Assembly: GCF_023065955.2 (NCBI RefSeq)
Contig: NW_026622997.1
Span: 10,650,001-10,714,000, forward strand
Direction: 5' to 3'
Length of the DNA stretch: 64,000 nucleotides
DNA from: Ursus arctos
Lineage: Eukaryota; Chordata; Mammalia; Carnivora; Ursidae
Positions 1 to 12,639 of this stretch are shown one piece after another; within the stretch, counting starts at the first letter, position 1; every line of letters starts with the position of its first letter. The position numbers were made by a program, and so were the translations under genes. The notes beneath the pieces are model-generated. The model was given only the letters and a program-made list of their open reading frames with translations, did no database searches and was not told where the DNA came from.

Positions 1-1727
1 CTAAGATTTTTTTCTTTATCACTATATTTTGCAAATGTAATTACAATATGTCTTGGTGTTGGCCTGCTTTTGTTGATTTTGATGGGAGTTCTCTGTGCCT
101 CCTGGATGTGGATGTCTGTGTCCTTCCCCAGATTAGGGAATTTTTCTATTATTCCTTGAAATAAATTTTCTGCCTCCTTTTCTCTCCCTTCTTCCTCTGG
201 GACTCCAATAATGCAAATGTTATTACATTTGATGGAGTCATTGAGTTCCCTAAGTCTATTCTCATGTTGCATAATTCTTCTTTCTCTCTTTCATTTTCAT
301 AATTTTCCATTATTTTGTCTTTTAGGTCACTAATTCATTCCTGTGCTCCTTCCAGCCTGCCATCCATTGCATCAAGCCTGTTTCTAATCTCATTTATTGC
401 ACTCTTCATCTGATTCTTTTTTTTTTAACTCTTTTATCTCTGCGCTAAGGACTTCACTGATGTCTTCTTTTCTCAAGCCCAGTGAGTATCCTTGTGATTG
501 TTGCTTTAACTTCTCCATCAGGCATGTTACTTATATCTGTTTTGCTTAGAGCTCTGGCCATGGCCTTATCTTGTTCTTCCCTTTGGGATAAATTCTTCCG
601 TCTTTGGATTTTGTCTAAGTCTCTGCCTTCTTCTCTGTGTTTGTAAGGCTAGTTATGTCTCCTGCTCCTGCAAGTAATGGCTTTATGAAGGAGAGGTCAT
701 GTAGTGTTCAGAGCCTGGTGCTTTAGGGAGGGTCTCTGATGTGTGTCATGTGTGCTCTATTGTTGTGTTGTGGGTGCTTTATCCTTCAGGCCAGTCGTCT
801 GCAGACGCTCTCCTTGCCTGCTGGGGGCAGTGTTTGGTCCCTGGCCTGAATGTGGTGAGTTTTAACTAGCTGTTGTCTGGTCTGCTTATGAAATGAGACT
901 GCACACCAATTCTGCCAGAACTGAGGCCCTGCAGAACTCTTTGGTTAGGAGATGTGATGTGGGCAGGGGATTGTGCTGGTCTTCTGGGGGAGGGACCTGC
1001 CACACTGGGATTGAATCAAGCTTGTATCAAGCAGAGTGAGAGGGCAGGTAGGGCTTGGTGTAAGCAAGTTAGGCAGCCAGTGTCCATGCTGGGCTGTTTC
1101 CCACAGGTGGCTCTGTGTTTATGCTGAGGGGTGGGGGAGGAAAATGGCACTGGCCAGCTTCTTTGTTCTTGGAGAAGCATCTCCATGAACACTACCTCTC
1201 AAGGATGTATTCTGAAAAGAGCAAATAATCTCCAGACTGTGTGCCCAGGAGCTCTTCAGATTGTTGTTTCCATGCTGTCTGTCCCTGGATTGTTTGTCTT
1301 CTCTCCAGGAGTAGCACAGTGCCCTCTGGGCTCTATGCCAGCCAAGTCCACTGACCTTTAAAACTCAAGACTTTAGGTCCCACTGTTCTCAAGAACCCAC
1401 CAAATTCAGCCCCTCATTTTCCAAGCCAGTGGCTTTGGGAAAATGTTCTCCTTGTGCGTTCCCCTGTGTGCTCCTCTCTCTCTCTTGCCTTCCTTTGGGA
1501 CTATGGTTCCCTCCCTTCCACACAGCACCCATGATTCATTTCTCCTCTAAACCATGTCTCCAAACTTCCTACCTTCTTCCATGTGGCCTCTTTTCTTCCT
1601 TTAGTTGTGGAGTTTGTTCTGTCAGCCTTCAGGTTGATTTCTGGCATATGTAGGATGATTTGATAGCTATCTAGTTCATGGAACAAGATGAGCCTAGGGT
1701 TCTCCGACTCTTATGCCATCTTGAAAA
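1..1727 (-). mobile_element. Young carnivore L1/HAL1-type LINE, 5' UTR and ORF1 part
   Basis: Read on the minus strand, the element starts near 1727 with CAAGATGGCATAAGAGTCGG and AGAACCCTAGGCTCATC, the typical 5' end of carnivore L1s. A GC-richer 5' UTR follows (about 1700-650), then ORF1-like sequence (about 650-1) with the usual reversed text for a coiled-coil ORF1 (for example residues like AMARAL, NMPDGEVK, NEIRNRLDAM). Stops and small gaps interrupt the frame, so it is not intact. The rest of the element lies to the left of the window. Confidence 0.8.
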
Positions 1728-1739
1728 TCTTATAAAAAG

Positions 1740-3460
1740 GATCTTTAACTATAGTGACTGTATAGACTTTTAAAAAAAAATCATAGGATGATCTATGCCA
1801 ATAAACTGAAAACTTAGTGGAAATAGACAATTTCCTAGAAAAAGACGATTCTCCAAAACCTATTCAAGGAGACATAGAAAATCTAAGTCATCCTAGGACT
1901 TTAAAAACATTTAATGAATAGTAAAAATATACTTCCCTAAAAACAACAGCCCAAGCTATTTCATCAGTTATTTCTAACAACTATCAAGGAACTGATAATA
2001 CTTGTTTTATACAATGTGTTCCAGAGAATTTAAAAAAAAAGAAGGCACGTTTTCTAATTCCTTTTATGATGTTGGTATTATCTTGTTGCAAAAATTGGTC
2101 AAGGGCAATGACCAATTATGAACAAGGGAAGTTAAATGTAATTCTCACTCATCAACATGAAAGGAAACATTCTAAGTAAAATATTAGTACTCCAAATTTA
2201 GTAATGGACAAATCATCTAACATTAGTGATCTAACATGATGAATCTGTCATTGTAGTTTACCACATGAACAGATTAAAGAGGAAACTATATGGTCATCTC
2301 AAAATATTTAGGAAAAACATTTGTTATAAAATTCAACAGCCATCTACGATAAAAACTGTTAATAGACTAAGAATAGAAGGCAGTTTCCTTCCAAGGATTC
2401 CTTAGAATCAGCTGGTGACAAGATATGGAGATCTGCCATCACTGCGTCTACTGAACATTGGCTGAAATTCCTTACCAGAGCAATAAGGCCAGATACAAGA
2501 GCACAACATATAAGGGCTGGAAAGGAAGAAGCAACTCTAATTTTTTTTGCAAATAACATGAATGTCCATATGGAAAATTCAAGAAACTCTACAGGTAAAC
2601 TGTGGGAACTAACAAGAACATCCAGCCAAGTTGTTAGATACAGATCAATATACAGAAACCAAAAGCATTCTCAAACATCAGTACTGAATGATTGACCAAG
2701 TAATTTAAAAAAAGATAACATTTACTATATTATCCCAGGCTGTAAGGTTATCAGTAGTACAGCTACAAATCTATGACACCTTCATGGAAAAAAGTAACAC
2801 CTTACTCTAAGACATAACAGAAGATGTAAATAAATCTTGAAATATACCACATTCTTGGATGAGAAGACAATATTGCAATGGTTTTAATTCTCTCCAAACA
2901 ATTTATAAACTTAATGCAATTCCAATAAAAACCTCATTCATCCACAATAACATTCTCATAAAATTTTTCATGGAACTCAATATGCTTATCCTAAAATTCA
3001 TATGAAACAGTAAAGGGCTAAGAACGGTAAAAAATGTTTTGAAAAGCATAGGGTCAGTGATAAAAATGCAAGCAGAAGCTATGGGAGCTGAGCAAGGAAA
3101 AGGGAGGCACAAGAGGTATAAAGATATTCTACAGCTTTAATAACTACAATGGGTGGCAAGGTAATGAGTGGCATAGGATTAACAAATAATGCTACAGAAT
3201 AAAGAATCTAGAAACTGGCTCACAAATTGACCTAAATGATAAAAATAGTATTATAAGTTATTGGGAAAGGATGGGTTCTTTGGTAAGTGATACAGCTACA
3301 ATGGACTATTTATATGGAAAAAACATGCAGTTAAACCCCCACCTTTTACTATACAGGAAAACAAATTCCTGGTGGGTTAAAGACCTATCGTGAAAAACCA
3401 ACTATAAGCATTTTGGAAGTGAACCCAGGATGTCTGTTATTTTTAGTACTTTGCTATATC
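1740..3460 (+). mobile_element. Old, decayed L1 ORF2 and 3' part
   Basis: The plus strand carries degraded L1 ORF2 text: a 'gaaaatctaagtcatcctag' type stretch, 'aaaattcaacagccatctac', 'aatagaaggcagtttccttc', 'aaacttaatgcaattccaat', and 'gttaaacccccaccttttac'. Many stops and indels show it is old. It lies head to head with the young L1 at 1-1727, which probably inserted into or beside it. Confidence 0.75.
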
Positions 3461-3839
3461 CTTAGCATATTTTGTAGTTAAAAAATTATTGAAGAAAAAA
3501 TTAAGTGAACCAGATGTTCAGGGAATTATGCTCTTTTTTGGGGGGGGAGTTTCAGAAAATCTAAGTTGTGAACTACTTGTGATAACCACAAAATAGGCAT
3601 TTTCCAGTTTCCCATGGTTACATGGCACTGAAGGCCAAACACCAATATACTAGGCTGCTAAAGATTATTGCTCGGCTTCACTAACTCCTTATAAAAACGA
3701 GGAAAAGAAAACCTACTTCATATGGTGTGTCTTTTATGTCTTTTATGAGCTTACATGGCAAGGGGACAGGAACCCAACTCAAATTTGCCTCAGCGAAGTA
3801 GGAAGCTTGCTCAAAGGAAATCCAGGGGCAATAATAAGA

Positions 3840-3990
3840 AACATGCGCAGTGCCAGGCACTAAGCTACGGGCTTCACGTCCGTCCACCCATTTATTCCTC
3901 ACAACAACCCTAGTGATGTGGGTTCTGTTGCTAGTCTCACCTTGCATACGAACAAACATGCAGGGATGTAAACAGAGCACAAGAGAAGCA
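3840..3990 (+). repeat. MIR relic
   Basis: The segment has the order of a MIR core: GTGCCAGGCACTAAGC, then TTATTCCTCACAACAACCCT, then a diverged GATGTGGGTTCTGTT. It is heavily mutated and contains no coding signal. Confidence 0.7.
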
Positions 3991-5941
3991 ACTTGTGTCT
4001 TCGTGTTCATGGTCAAGAAAGCACTTTGCAAACAGAGATGCCTAATATAGAGACTTCTAGCATGTTTGCTTAGGGGTGCGAATGATGAATTTCTGTTCCA
4101 CATTTCCTAGGAAATCTCCAAGGTCTGAATGGCTCACTAACACTTTGGAATGTTTGGGGAAACCCAAGAAAGGGCTACGCTCTGAATCTGTGATCTGGCA
4201 AAAATAGGGAGTGCTGTGTGGAAGGAAGAATCCAGGGGGAAAGGGCCAGCTGGCTTCTGGGTTACACCGAACACCTTAGGAACTTACTTTACCATTAAGG
4301 AGCCTTCCATGAATTTTTGAACAGGGGCCGATGCAAGGAAAGCAGCGTTATGGGCATTTCAAGTGATGTGCCCTAGAAATGTAACATGGGAATTTACAAA
4401 GACTGAGAGACCAGTTAATACAACACTAGATAATGTTAGGTTACATTAGAAGCATAAGTTTGTGGCTATACAAAAACCAGAAGAGATGGGTGAGAAAGAC
4501 ATTGTCTCGGTAACACCTGATGACTGAATGGATGGGGACATTAAGGATAACCAAAGTTTCGGTCTGGGTGACTGAGAGAATGATGTCATTGGAAAGAAAA
4601 GGAAAGTTACAGTAAATAACAGGTTTTAGGGGAAAAAACAGAATTCAATTTTAGACCAGTTGAATTTGAGATGATGGATAAGAAACTGTATCGGTTAGGA
4701 TTCTTAGTTGGAAGCAACCAAAACCCACTCTGATTTAAGCAGCAAAGAAACTCTGTAAAGGAGCTTGGGTAGTTTGCAGAATCTTTAGGGACTCTACAGA
4801 ATCGGGCTCAGAGCTACACACCCAGGAAAATGCCCCATGCCACAAGTTACCCCCCAGCCCTGCCTCTCAGCCCTGGACACTGCAGATTGCCTGGCACTGG
4901 GTTCTGCTTCCCTCAGCCTCTGGGCTACTGCATCAGTCAGCAGGGCTGCCAGGCTGCTCAGTCCCTGCTTCCCTATGTCACAAGAGTCTGACGTACAGGA
5001 CAGGTGCAGCTGCCTGGCGCAGACCTCACGCCATGGCTGGCTGCAAGGTCGGCTGGGAAGGTAGTGTCTGGCTTTTTCAGCTTTCCACTGGGAGGCAGCC
5101 TCTGTCCCTCACCAAAGCTCATTAGCTGTTGGAAGTCTCCCAAAGTAGGAAGGGGGGTTGTATGCCAGGCAACCCAAAGAGCGTTCTAGTACAAGTCCCA
5201 ATCAGGGGCTTAGAAAGTTTGGATTGGAGCTCAGGGCAGAGGCTGGGGTTGGCATTGTAGCTCTGGAAAGGGATGTTTCCCCCAATAGAGGGTCTGAGGC
5301 ATAATGGGGAGAGATCACGGCTGAGCACTGAAATTTGGAGAAAATGGTATTTAGGGGACTGGGAGAGTGAAAGAAGGGGCACGGGACAAATTAGGCAAGA
5401 GAGAGTGTGACTGTGGAGTGGCATAGTGTAAGTGTGGGCAAGAGTCATAAGCCCTGGGGAAATATCATTATCTTTGGAATTAAGAGTTCAGCATTGGCTA
5501 TCCCAGGCATTCAAAACAGTTTCAGGGAAGTAGCAAGCTGGTGGTGAAGAAGGCAGGAAGGAGGTGTGCTCAGATCATTTATAAGCCTTATAGAGAACAT
5601 ACACTCTACAATTGCAAGCAGTGTGATTTGTGCTGTAAAATTATTTACATGCTCCATTACTGGTCCCTTATGGAGAGCCCAGCTCTAGAGTGCTGTTTAG
5701 CAATTAGCTTTATGCATTTTCCTAAATACTTAATGTTTTTTGGCCAGGGCCTGGGCAGCAAGGGGCAAGCTTTATCAATATTTGAAATCTCTGGTTAAGT
5801 ATAGAAGTTCTGCGTTAGTTTCTGCTGATGTCTGCTTGACAGCGGACCACAATCATGGCACATTACAGATTGGTTTACAGGTGAGACACCTGACATGTGG
5901 CTGGGCAGATGAACTTTTTCAGCGCCCCCAGAACCAGGTCA
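3991..5941. other. Intergenic, nothing recognised
   Basis: No gene is supported here. The small open frames have no recognisable domains. Part of 4690-4760 resembles a diverged interspersed repeat that I cannot name. Confidence 0.5.
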
Positions 5942-6182
5942 AAAAACTAGTTCTCCTGGGGTGCCTGGGTGGCACAGCAGTTGGGCATCTGCCTTCAGCT
6001 CAGGGCGTGATCCCAGCGTTGTGGGATCGAGCCCCACATCAGGCTCTTCCGCTATGAGCCTGCTTCTTCCTCTCCCACTCCCCCTGCTTGTGTTCCCTCT
6101 CTCGCTGGCTGTCTCTCTCTGTCAAATAAATAAATAAAATCTTTAAACAAAACAAAACAAAACAATAAAAACTAGTTCTCCT
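5942..6182 (+). mobile_element. CAN-SINE (arctoid type) with 16-bp target-site duplication
   Basis: This is a tRNA-derived SINE: head GTGCCTGGGTGGCACAGC, B-box-like GGGATCGAGCCCCACATC, a pyrimidine-rich body, and an AAATAAATAAAATCTTTAAA tail ending in (AAAAC)n. Direct repeats AAAAACTAGTTCTCCT flank it at 5942-5957 and 6167-6182, so the insertion is complete and fairly recent. Confidence 0.95.
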
Positions 6183-7627
6183 GAATTCTGGGTAAGTCGG
6201 AGATTTTGTTTGAATTTAGTCAATAGGAGGCAATTAGTTGTGCTCTCTGGAATGGGCCAGAAAAGAGGTGAACTGATTTAAATCCCCAGGGGCTTTCTGT
6301 TTGGCAGGTGTGTAGGATTTGGCTGGGTCGAGGTTCCGTCAGGCCATGAAGGCCCGAGTGTGGCAGAGAGCATTCAGCCTGAATGGGTGTGGGGGTGTGG
6401 TCGGCTCCCAGTGGGAACAAATTCCTCCATTTTCTGCAGTAAAAACTCAGCCTGTAGCAGCATTAAAATGTAGTCAGAAGAGACTGCTGCTTGCTGATCA
6501 GTACAGCCCCCCACCAAATGGATAGTTTGGCATTTGGTGTCTGTTTTAAGAGGGCCTCATACAGACCTTGGGTAAATTCTAAGTTTTGAGAAGTATTCAA
6601 AGGAGGTGAAGTGGTGGAAGCAGGGTTATCAGAGTGGCCGGGAGAGGCAGGGGGTCAGGCCAGGAGGCTGTGTCAGGCACAGAGCTGAGTGATCCAGTCA
6701 CCCCGAAGGCTTCTTTGTTGAAGGTTTGGGAAGCACCTTTCCTGACAAACACAAAACAAATCCTGTATTGTTATGAGCAGCTGTTAATGGCTACCTGATT
6801 CCCCCACTCCCCAGGTGAAAATGATCTTTCTCCCTTTTAAAATTCTAAACTTTAATCCTATCTCTATTTCCTATGGATCTTAAGGGCTTCCACTAAAGCC
6901 ATTACATATCTCATCACATCAGGGGGCGCTTTATTAACTGCCAAGCACCAGATAAATGTTAGTTATTTATAGGCGCCCTATTTAAGGATGTCAAACAGCC
7001 TCAACTGCTGAGATTCCAAAGACCTAGACACCAACCAGGCACACATTTCGGAAGTGAGGCATGAGAAAATCCATGTGGACTTGGCCAAGGACATTCCTGA
7101 AAATCAACTTGTCACTGTTCACCCATCACTCACCTTCTAGGCTACGTAGCTAGAAGCTAAGAATCGAGGAAAAGATGTTATAAGTAAGGAAGCAGTAATT
7201 TCCTTCCCTGAAGCTACGCGAGAGCGGCAACGAGAGAAGGCGGGAGTAGCTGATGTTTGTCTCCTGGAGCACGCAGGACCCAGGCATTGAAGGTGAAGTG
7301 TCTGGACTCCACCTGCCTGGTTAGGGAATGAAGAAAAATGACTCATTTGGATATGAACATCACTCACAGAGATGCTGGGCCGAAGGTGCATGCTTTGCTT
7401 GGAAAGTACTAGTGCCTGGTGCCAGTCTAGGGGTAGTCCTGCCATTCCGCCCACAAACTGCCTGTAGGGGTGAGGGTGACCCCAAAAGAAGGTTAGGGTT
7501 AGCAGATCCTGAGGCTGGGTGAACAATCACAAGTTGCCAGGCAGTGCCCATATATAGGAGCTTGGAGTTGGAGGGTTCCCCTGGGGGGTGCCCATTCCTT
7601 CTAGCCCAGTCAAGTAAAACCTCTTTT
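6183..7627. other. Intergenic, nothing recognised
   Basis: Unique-looking sequence. Open frames here, up to 129 codons at 7137-7526, overlap one another on both strands and show no domain or splice context that I trust. Confidence 0.5.
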
Positions 7628-7980
7628 ATTTATTTTTTTATTATTTTTTAAATTTTTTAACTTTGGTAGAAATTTTATTTTATTTTATTTTATTTTATTT
7701 TATTTTATTTTATTTTATTTTATTTTATTATTATATGTTAGTCACCATACAGTACATCATTAGTTTTTGATGTCATGTTCCATGATTCATTGTTTGCATG
7801 TAACACCCAGTGCTCCATGCAATACATGCCCTCCTTAATACCCATCGCCGGGCTAACCCATCCCCCACCCCCACCCCTCTAAAACCCTCAGATTGTTTCC
7901 TGGAGTCCATAGTCTCTCATGCTTCGTTTCCCCGTCTGTTCACCCCCCCTTCATTTTCCCCTTCCTTCTCCTAATGATCT
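7628..7980 (-). mobile_element. 5'-truncated young L1, 3' UTR end
   Basis: On the plus strand a (TTTTA)n run at about 7675-7735 (the reversed poly(A)-like tail) leads into 'gtcaccatacagtacatcat', 'atgttccatgattcattgtt' and 'caatacatgccctccttaat'. I recognise this as the carnivore L1 3' UTR in antisense. Only the last few hundred bases were inserted. I could not find clear target-site duplications. Confidence 0.8.
7675..7735. repeat. (TTTTA)n microsatellite
   Basis: About eleven TTTTA units, derived from the A-rich tail of the adjoining minus-strand L1. Confidence 0.95.
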
Positions 7981-8544
7981 CCCTTGAAAGCTTTTACTCC
8001 TTGCTTCCCCTCCCTCCCCATCTCTCCTTACCTCCCTGACCTGGAGGAAACAGAGACAGTTTGATGAATGGGGGAAGGACGGAAGAACTGGTTGGCAAAT
8101 AAAGAAAGTGACTATTCCTGCCATTCCTCACCCACTTCCCCTTTGAAGCAAGACTGAGTTGGAGGGAAGGAGAGAGTGTTGTGTGATTTGACACTCGGCT
8201 AGGTATTTGGATTACTGAAATGAGACTGTCCCTATAACCAAAATCCTTTTGTTGTCTGCGAGGGCCTGGAGAAATGGTAGGTGCTGCAGGTGACTTCGCC
8301 CAGGGCCCAGGACTGCACCAGCCCACAGTTGGATTGGAGCTGTCATTGAAGGAATAGTGGGAGGGAGGAAGAAAGTTTTCTGAATGAATCCTGGAAGTGC
8401 CACTTGTTCAAGAAATGGCTTCAAAAGGGTCCTTGAGGACAGAGAATATGTCAGACTCATCTTTACCCCTGTAGTGCCAAGAATGTATGTTTCTTGAGTG
8501 GTAGATCGCCTGATTGAAACATGAGGCTTTGCCTAAAGCAGCAA

Positions 8545-8740
8545 AGTTCTCACACTTGTGGAGTACGCGTCAGAACTGCCCGCAGGGCTTGGTAAAACAG
8601 ATTCCTGGGCCCCACACCCAGCGTTGCTGATTCTGTTAGGTCTGCTGAAATTTGGGGAAGGCGGCCTTGTCATGGACAAGTTTCCAGCTGATACCCATGC
8701 TGCTGGTCAGAGAACCACACTTTGAAAGCATTGGCCTAAA
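8545..8740 (+). mobile_element. MER5A-like hAT-Charlie relic
   Basis: The order of motifs is GCAAAGTTCTCACACTTG, then CAGATTCCTGGGCCCCACAC, then GTTGCTGATTCTGTTAGG, then GAGAACCACACTTTGAAAGC. The ends are imperfect inverted repeats, as in MER5-type non-autonomous hAT elements. Confidence 0.75.
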
Positions 8741-9960
8741 ATAAATGGTTAATGGAGGGACGGAGTATTTGTTACCTACTTTATCCATTCACTTGTTCAT
8801 GAAATGTGCGGACCTATTGTGTGCTCTGTGCAGGTGCTCGCCGGGCCTGGGGCCATGAATTCGCCTGTGAAGCTGCAGCATTTCCCCCAGGCAGGAGAAT
8901 GAACAAGCTGAGATCAGGAAAACACTTCTCTTTCACAGCACCCTCACGCGATGGGTTTGGTTTCCTTGGTTGGCCTACTTCTAGTCCGAATTGAAGCCCT
9001 GCTTCATATTTAATAGAGGCTTTTGTTCTCCCTTCACAGAATGTATTGATTGTTATAATTGGGCCTTTTTGCTCTTCCCAAACTACATTACCCACATTAA
9101 CAGCTAGCTTAAAATGCCATTATAAAACCATACGGGTCTTAGTGGAAGAGAAAAAAGGAAATGAACTTCTCAGAGCTCCATCTCTTCCAGTAAGGCATTC
9201 CATGGATGGGGAAATCTGGCAGTATTTGCTTTTCTGATTCTCACTGACTGCAGTCCCCCAGAGCTTTTAGTTGTCAGGCCAACTGCTTATTCAGCTCTGC
9301 CCTGCAGCCCCGGACATGCTGGAATGTGGTGAGGGCAGGCGCCCCCCGTTTTCTTATTCCATTCTTTCCTAATGAGACCTCTGTCCTGCGAGTCTGTGCA
9401 AATATACATTTGTGTACCACCCTGGGCCTTGGCCTGCTGCATTGGGAAGTCAAAAGGGCTACGATTTCTACAAGCCTGTAGAAATTCCCAGGTTGGCTAC
9501 GCAGATCTCATTGAAGTGACTCTCTCTTTATTTACTATCCTTGGGCTGACTTGGCCAAGGGCTCGTTTGCTCATTCCAGGGTCCCCAGGTTGTGATTTTG
9601 ACATTTTCCTTAGTATCGGAGAGGTTTATAATATATGTAACTACTTTGAGTTGAGGGCTTTCTCCTCCATTTTTTACTGCCGGTAGGCAAGTATCATGAG
9701 GACAGAGAAGAAAACATCAAAGGTCTGTGGAAGGACAAAGCCTCACAAATTTAGTCTGACTGACAGAATGCTTGCTTTTCAGGTGCTGACACACCACTAG
9801 ACACAGGCAAGGCCTGTAGGTGGGCTTTGGCTGAACTCAATTCAGCCCATGTTTACTGAGGGCCTGCCACGGGTAAGCCATCATGGCATGCCGTGGTGGG
9901 GATTTAGTGATGAAAATGTCATAATCTTTGCCTTCTACGTGCTCAGGGAGGTTGGTGGTG
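8741..9960. other. Intergenic, nothing recognised except a short MIR-like patch
   Basis: Only 9835-9890 (CAGCCCATGTTTACTGAGGG, then GCCTGCCACGGG) resembles a MIR 5' part. No gene is supported. Confidence 0.5.
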
Positions 9961-10380
9961 GTTAATTTTATGTGTCAATTTGGCTGCTGCTTAGATACGC
10001 AGTCAAATGTTATCTGTCATGTTTCTGTGAAGATGTCTCTTGGATGAGATTAACATTCAAATTGGTGGACTCTGAAGTAAAGCAGACTGACCTCCATAAT
10101 GTGGGTGGGCCCCATTCAATCAGCTGAGGTTCTGAATAGTTGAAAAGACTAACTTCCCCCAAAAAAGAAGGAATTCTACAGTGGATGGCCTTTGGACTTT
10201 AACTATAGTATTGCCTCTTCCCTGGGTCTCCAGCATGCTGACGTACCCTGCAGATTTTCGACTTGCTCGGCCCCATAACCACGTGAGTCAATTCTTTAAA
10301 ATAAATCTCTTTTCTGTATATTTTCATCCTATCTGTTCTATTTCTCTGGAAAACCCTTACTAATACAGAAATTAAGATAC
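9958..10380 (+). mobile_element. Ancient interspersed repeat (family uncertain)
   Basis: The block starts GGTTAATTTTATGTGTCAAT and TTGGCTG, contains AATGTGGGTGGGCCCCATTC and CTGGGTCTCCAGC, and ends GGAAAACCCTTACTAATACA. This arrangement recurs in mammalian genomes and looks like an LTR or LTR-like element, but I cannot name the family with confidence. Confidence 0.6.
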
Positions 10381-11435
10381 AGATTTGCACAAACACACCA
10401 AGTAGATTGCAACATTGGGTACACAGTGTAGGGACAGCTTTGTGGGATTTATTGAGAAGAACCATGAAGTGTGGGTAGAAGGTCCACCATGATGTGAGTG
10501 GGGAGAGAATTCCCAGCAGACACCTGAGCAAAGCACAAGATCTCTTGAGGGAATAGCAGAGTTGTTGCCTGAAGGACTGACCATCAAGAAGGGCAGTGGG
10601 AGATGCAGATACAAATGTAATGGAGACAAATGGTAAAGGATGATAAGGAGGTTAGATTTTATTCTGTATGTTAGATGTATGGAAAGAAGAAAGAGAGAGA
10701 GGACAGCTTTCTATTTGGGAAGAGCATTCCAGTGGCATTTGGTGTGATTTTTACTAAATGGTAGGAGAGGACAATTGACGAAGAATTAGAAACTGAGGGA
10801 ACAGACATAATCTAGTTAGTTAAGAAAGCAGAAGCGAAGGCAGGAAGCCCAGACTGTGTAAGACCATCTTCCTGAGAAAGAGGGGAGACCCAGAAATACA
10901 CAAAGGAGAGAGGAAGGAATGGCACAAAGGAAGGCACACAGGTTGAGAAAGAAGGCTTACAGTAGACTTCAAGGAAGTTTTGTGTTTCAGGGGTCAGGGA
11001 CCATTTCACCCTTTGGACTTAGTGGCAGAGTCACTGTTAAGGTTTCATAGTTTCTCTCTGATGAGTTTATCCTGAGCAGACTTTTCCAGGAATAGAATCT
11101 AACTGCCCAGATCTAACTCAGCAACGCTGCCGATGCTGTGTTATCAAAGCTATGCCTTTGCGTGTCTGTGTATGTTCTGTGTGCTCAGAAGAGCCAACGG
11201 GCACTGTGGGATGCAAATTTTGACCTTCCACAGCAGTTTCTCCTACCAAGCGTACGTAGAAGTTACCAGAATGAAGGCATAGTTCCTGGTGTTCAGCAGC
11301 CATCTGGTAAGTATCTGGTGAACAAAGAAACATATCTGAATGGCTCTCGGAGCCAATCAGAGGATTCAGAAGTTAAACTGAGTGTTATATTTTCAAATGC
11401 TGGAAGCCAAGTGCACACGTATTGCATTTGTATGC

Positions 11436-11457
11436 ACAGACACACACACACTTAAAG

Positions 11458-11487
<30 letters not shown>
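11436..11487. repeat. (CA)n microsatellite, interrupted
   Basis: Two CA runs (about 11440-11451 and 11457-11487) are separated by a TTAAAGA interruption. Confidence 0.97.
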
Positions 11488-11488
<1 letters not shown>

Positions 11489-11659
11489 CCCACACACAAT
11501 GATTTGGTGTCTGCCATTTTGAATGCTCAGGATGGCACAACCACCAAACCTTTGACACTAGGAAAATAGCTCTGGTTCTTGAGAGAGAGGTTGAGGAAAT
11601 GTTTCAACAACATAGAAAGAGTGAGGTTTACTGTTGCTCACGTGAGAGATTTTCCATCT

Positions 11660-11800
11660 TGGAGTCATGTTGGAATTACCTCAGGAGCTTTCAAAAGTAC
11701 TGAAGCCTAGGTTCTGATTTATTTGGAACAAAGTATGCACTGAGAATTGGGATTTTTAAAAGCTCCCTAGGTGATTCTAATGTGCAGCTCAACTCGAGAA
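11660..11800 (-). mobile_element. MER5-like hAT relic
   Basis: The segment contains TTGGAATTACCTCAGGAGCT and TCCCTAGGTGATTCTAATGT, which are the diverged ends of a MER5A-type element. It is short and old. Confidence 0.6.
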
Positions 11801-11814
11801 CTAGTGCTTATGCC

Positions 11815-12631
11815 TCTGCTGTCTGGTTCGGTAGCCACTAGTCACACGTGGGTATTCGATACTTGATGTGTGGCTAATTGGAATTGAGATGTGCTCCAAG
11901 TATGAAATACACACCAAATTTGGAAGATTTTGAAGACGGTATGAAAATAAGACCTTAAAATAATATCTCAATAATTTTTATATTGACTGTGGTAGGCTGA
12001 AAACTGTTCCCTCGCTTGCACCCCTCCCCCAAGGCATCCAAGTCCTAATCCCCAGAACCTGAGACTATGTTGTTACATGCAAGGGGATTAAGGTTGCTGA
12101 TGGAATTAAGCTTGGTAATGATGTAACCTTAAATAGATTACCCTGAATCATCCAGATGACCACAAAGTAATCACAAGGGTCCTTAAATGTGAAAGAGGGA
12201 AGCAGAAGAGTCAGTGTCAGAAAGACTTGACCAGCCATTGCTTTGAAAATGGAAGAGGGGCCACTAGCCAAGGAATGTGAGCAGCCTCTATAAGATCCAA
12301 AAGGCAAGGAAACAGATCCTTCCCTAGAGACTCCAGAAAGAAACACAGCCCTGTCAACACCTTAATTTTAGCCCAGTGAGACCCATTGCAGATTTCTGAT
12401 CTCCAGATAATAAATCTGTTTTGTTTCAGTCCACTAAATTTGTAGTAATTTGTTATAGGTGCAATAGAAAACAAATCTATTGACTTATGTATTCTTTCAG
12501 ACTGGATCGAATAAGATATATTAATAAAATAATTTTCATCTGTCTCTTTTTACTTGTTTTTAATGTAGCTACTAGAAAATATACAATTACGTATGTGGCT
12601 TGTAGTATACTTCTGTTGGACAGTGCTGCTC
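11815..12631 (+). mobile_element. hAT-Charlie (MER3-like) element split by an LTR
   Basis: The left arm (11815-11988) has GGTAGCCACTAGTCACACGT and TGTGGCTAATTGGAATTGAG. The right arm (12485-12631) has TAGCTACTAGAAAATATACA and ends TTGGACAGTGCTGC. Together they make one non-autonomous hAT element. The arms are separated by the insertion at 11989-12477. Confidence 0.7.
11989..12477 (+). mobile_element. MLT1-like (ERVL-MaLR) solo LTR
   Basis: The element starts near TGTGGTAGGCTGAAAACTG. It contains 'ccaagtcctaatccccagaa', 'atcacaagggtccttaaatg', 'gacaccttaattttagccc', and an AATAAA within 'ccagataataaatctg' followed by 'agtaatttgttataggtgca'. That is the expected layout of a MaLR LTR with its polyadenylation site. 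TATTGACT occurs at 11981-11988 and at 12478-12485 on either side and may mark the insertion point. Confidence 0.7.
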
Positions 12632-12639
12632 TACACCCT

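Noticed and set aside
3681..4103. 140-codon open frame on the minus strand
   Set aside because: It overlaps a MIR relic and has no recognisable protein features.
7137..7526. 129-codon open frame on the minus strand
   Set aside because: No domain, no exon-like borders, and overlapping frames of similar length on both strands; probably chance.
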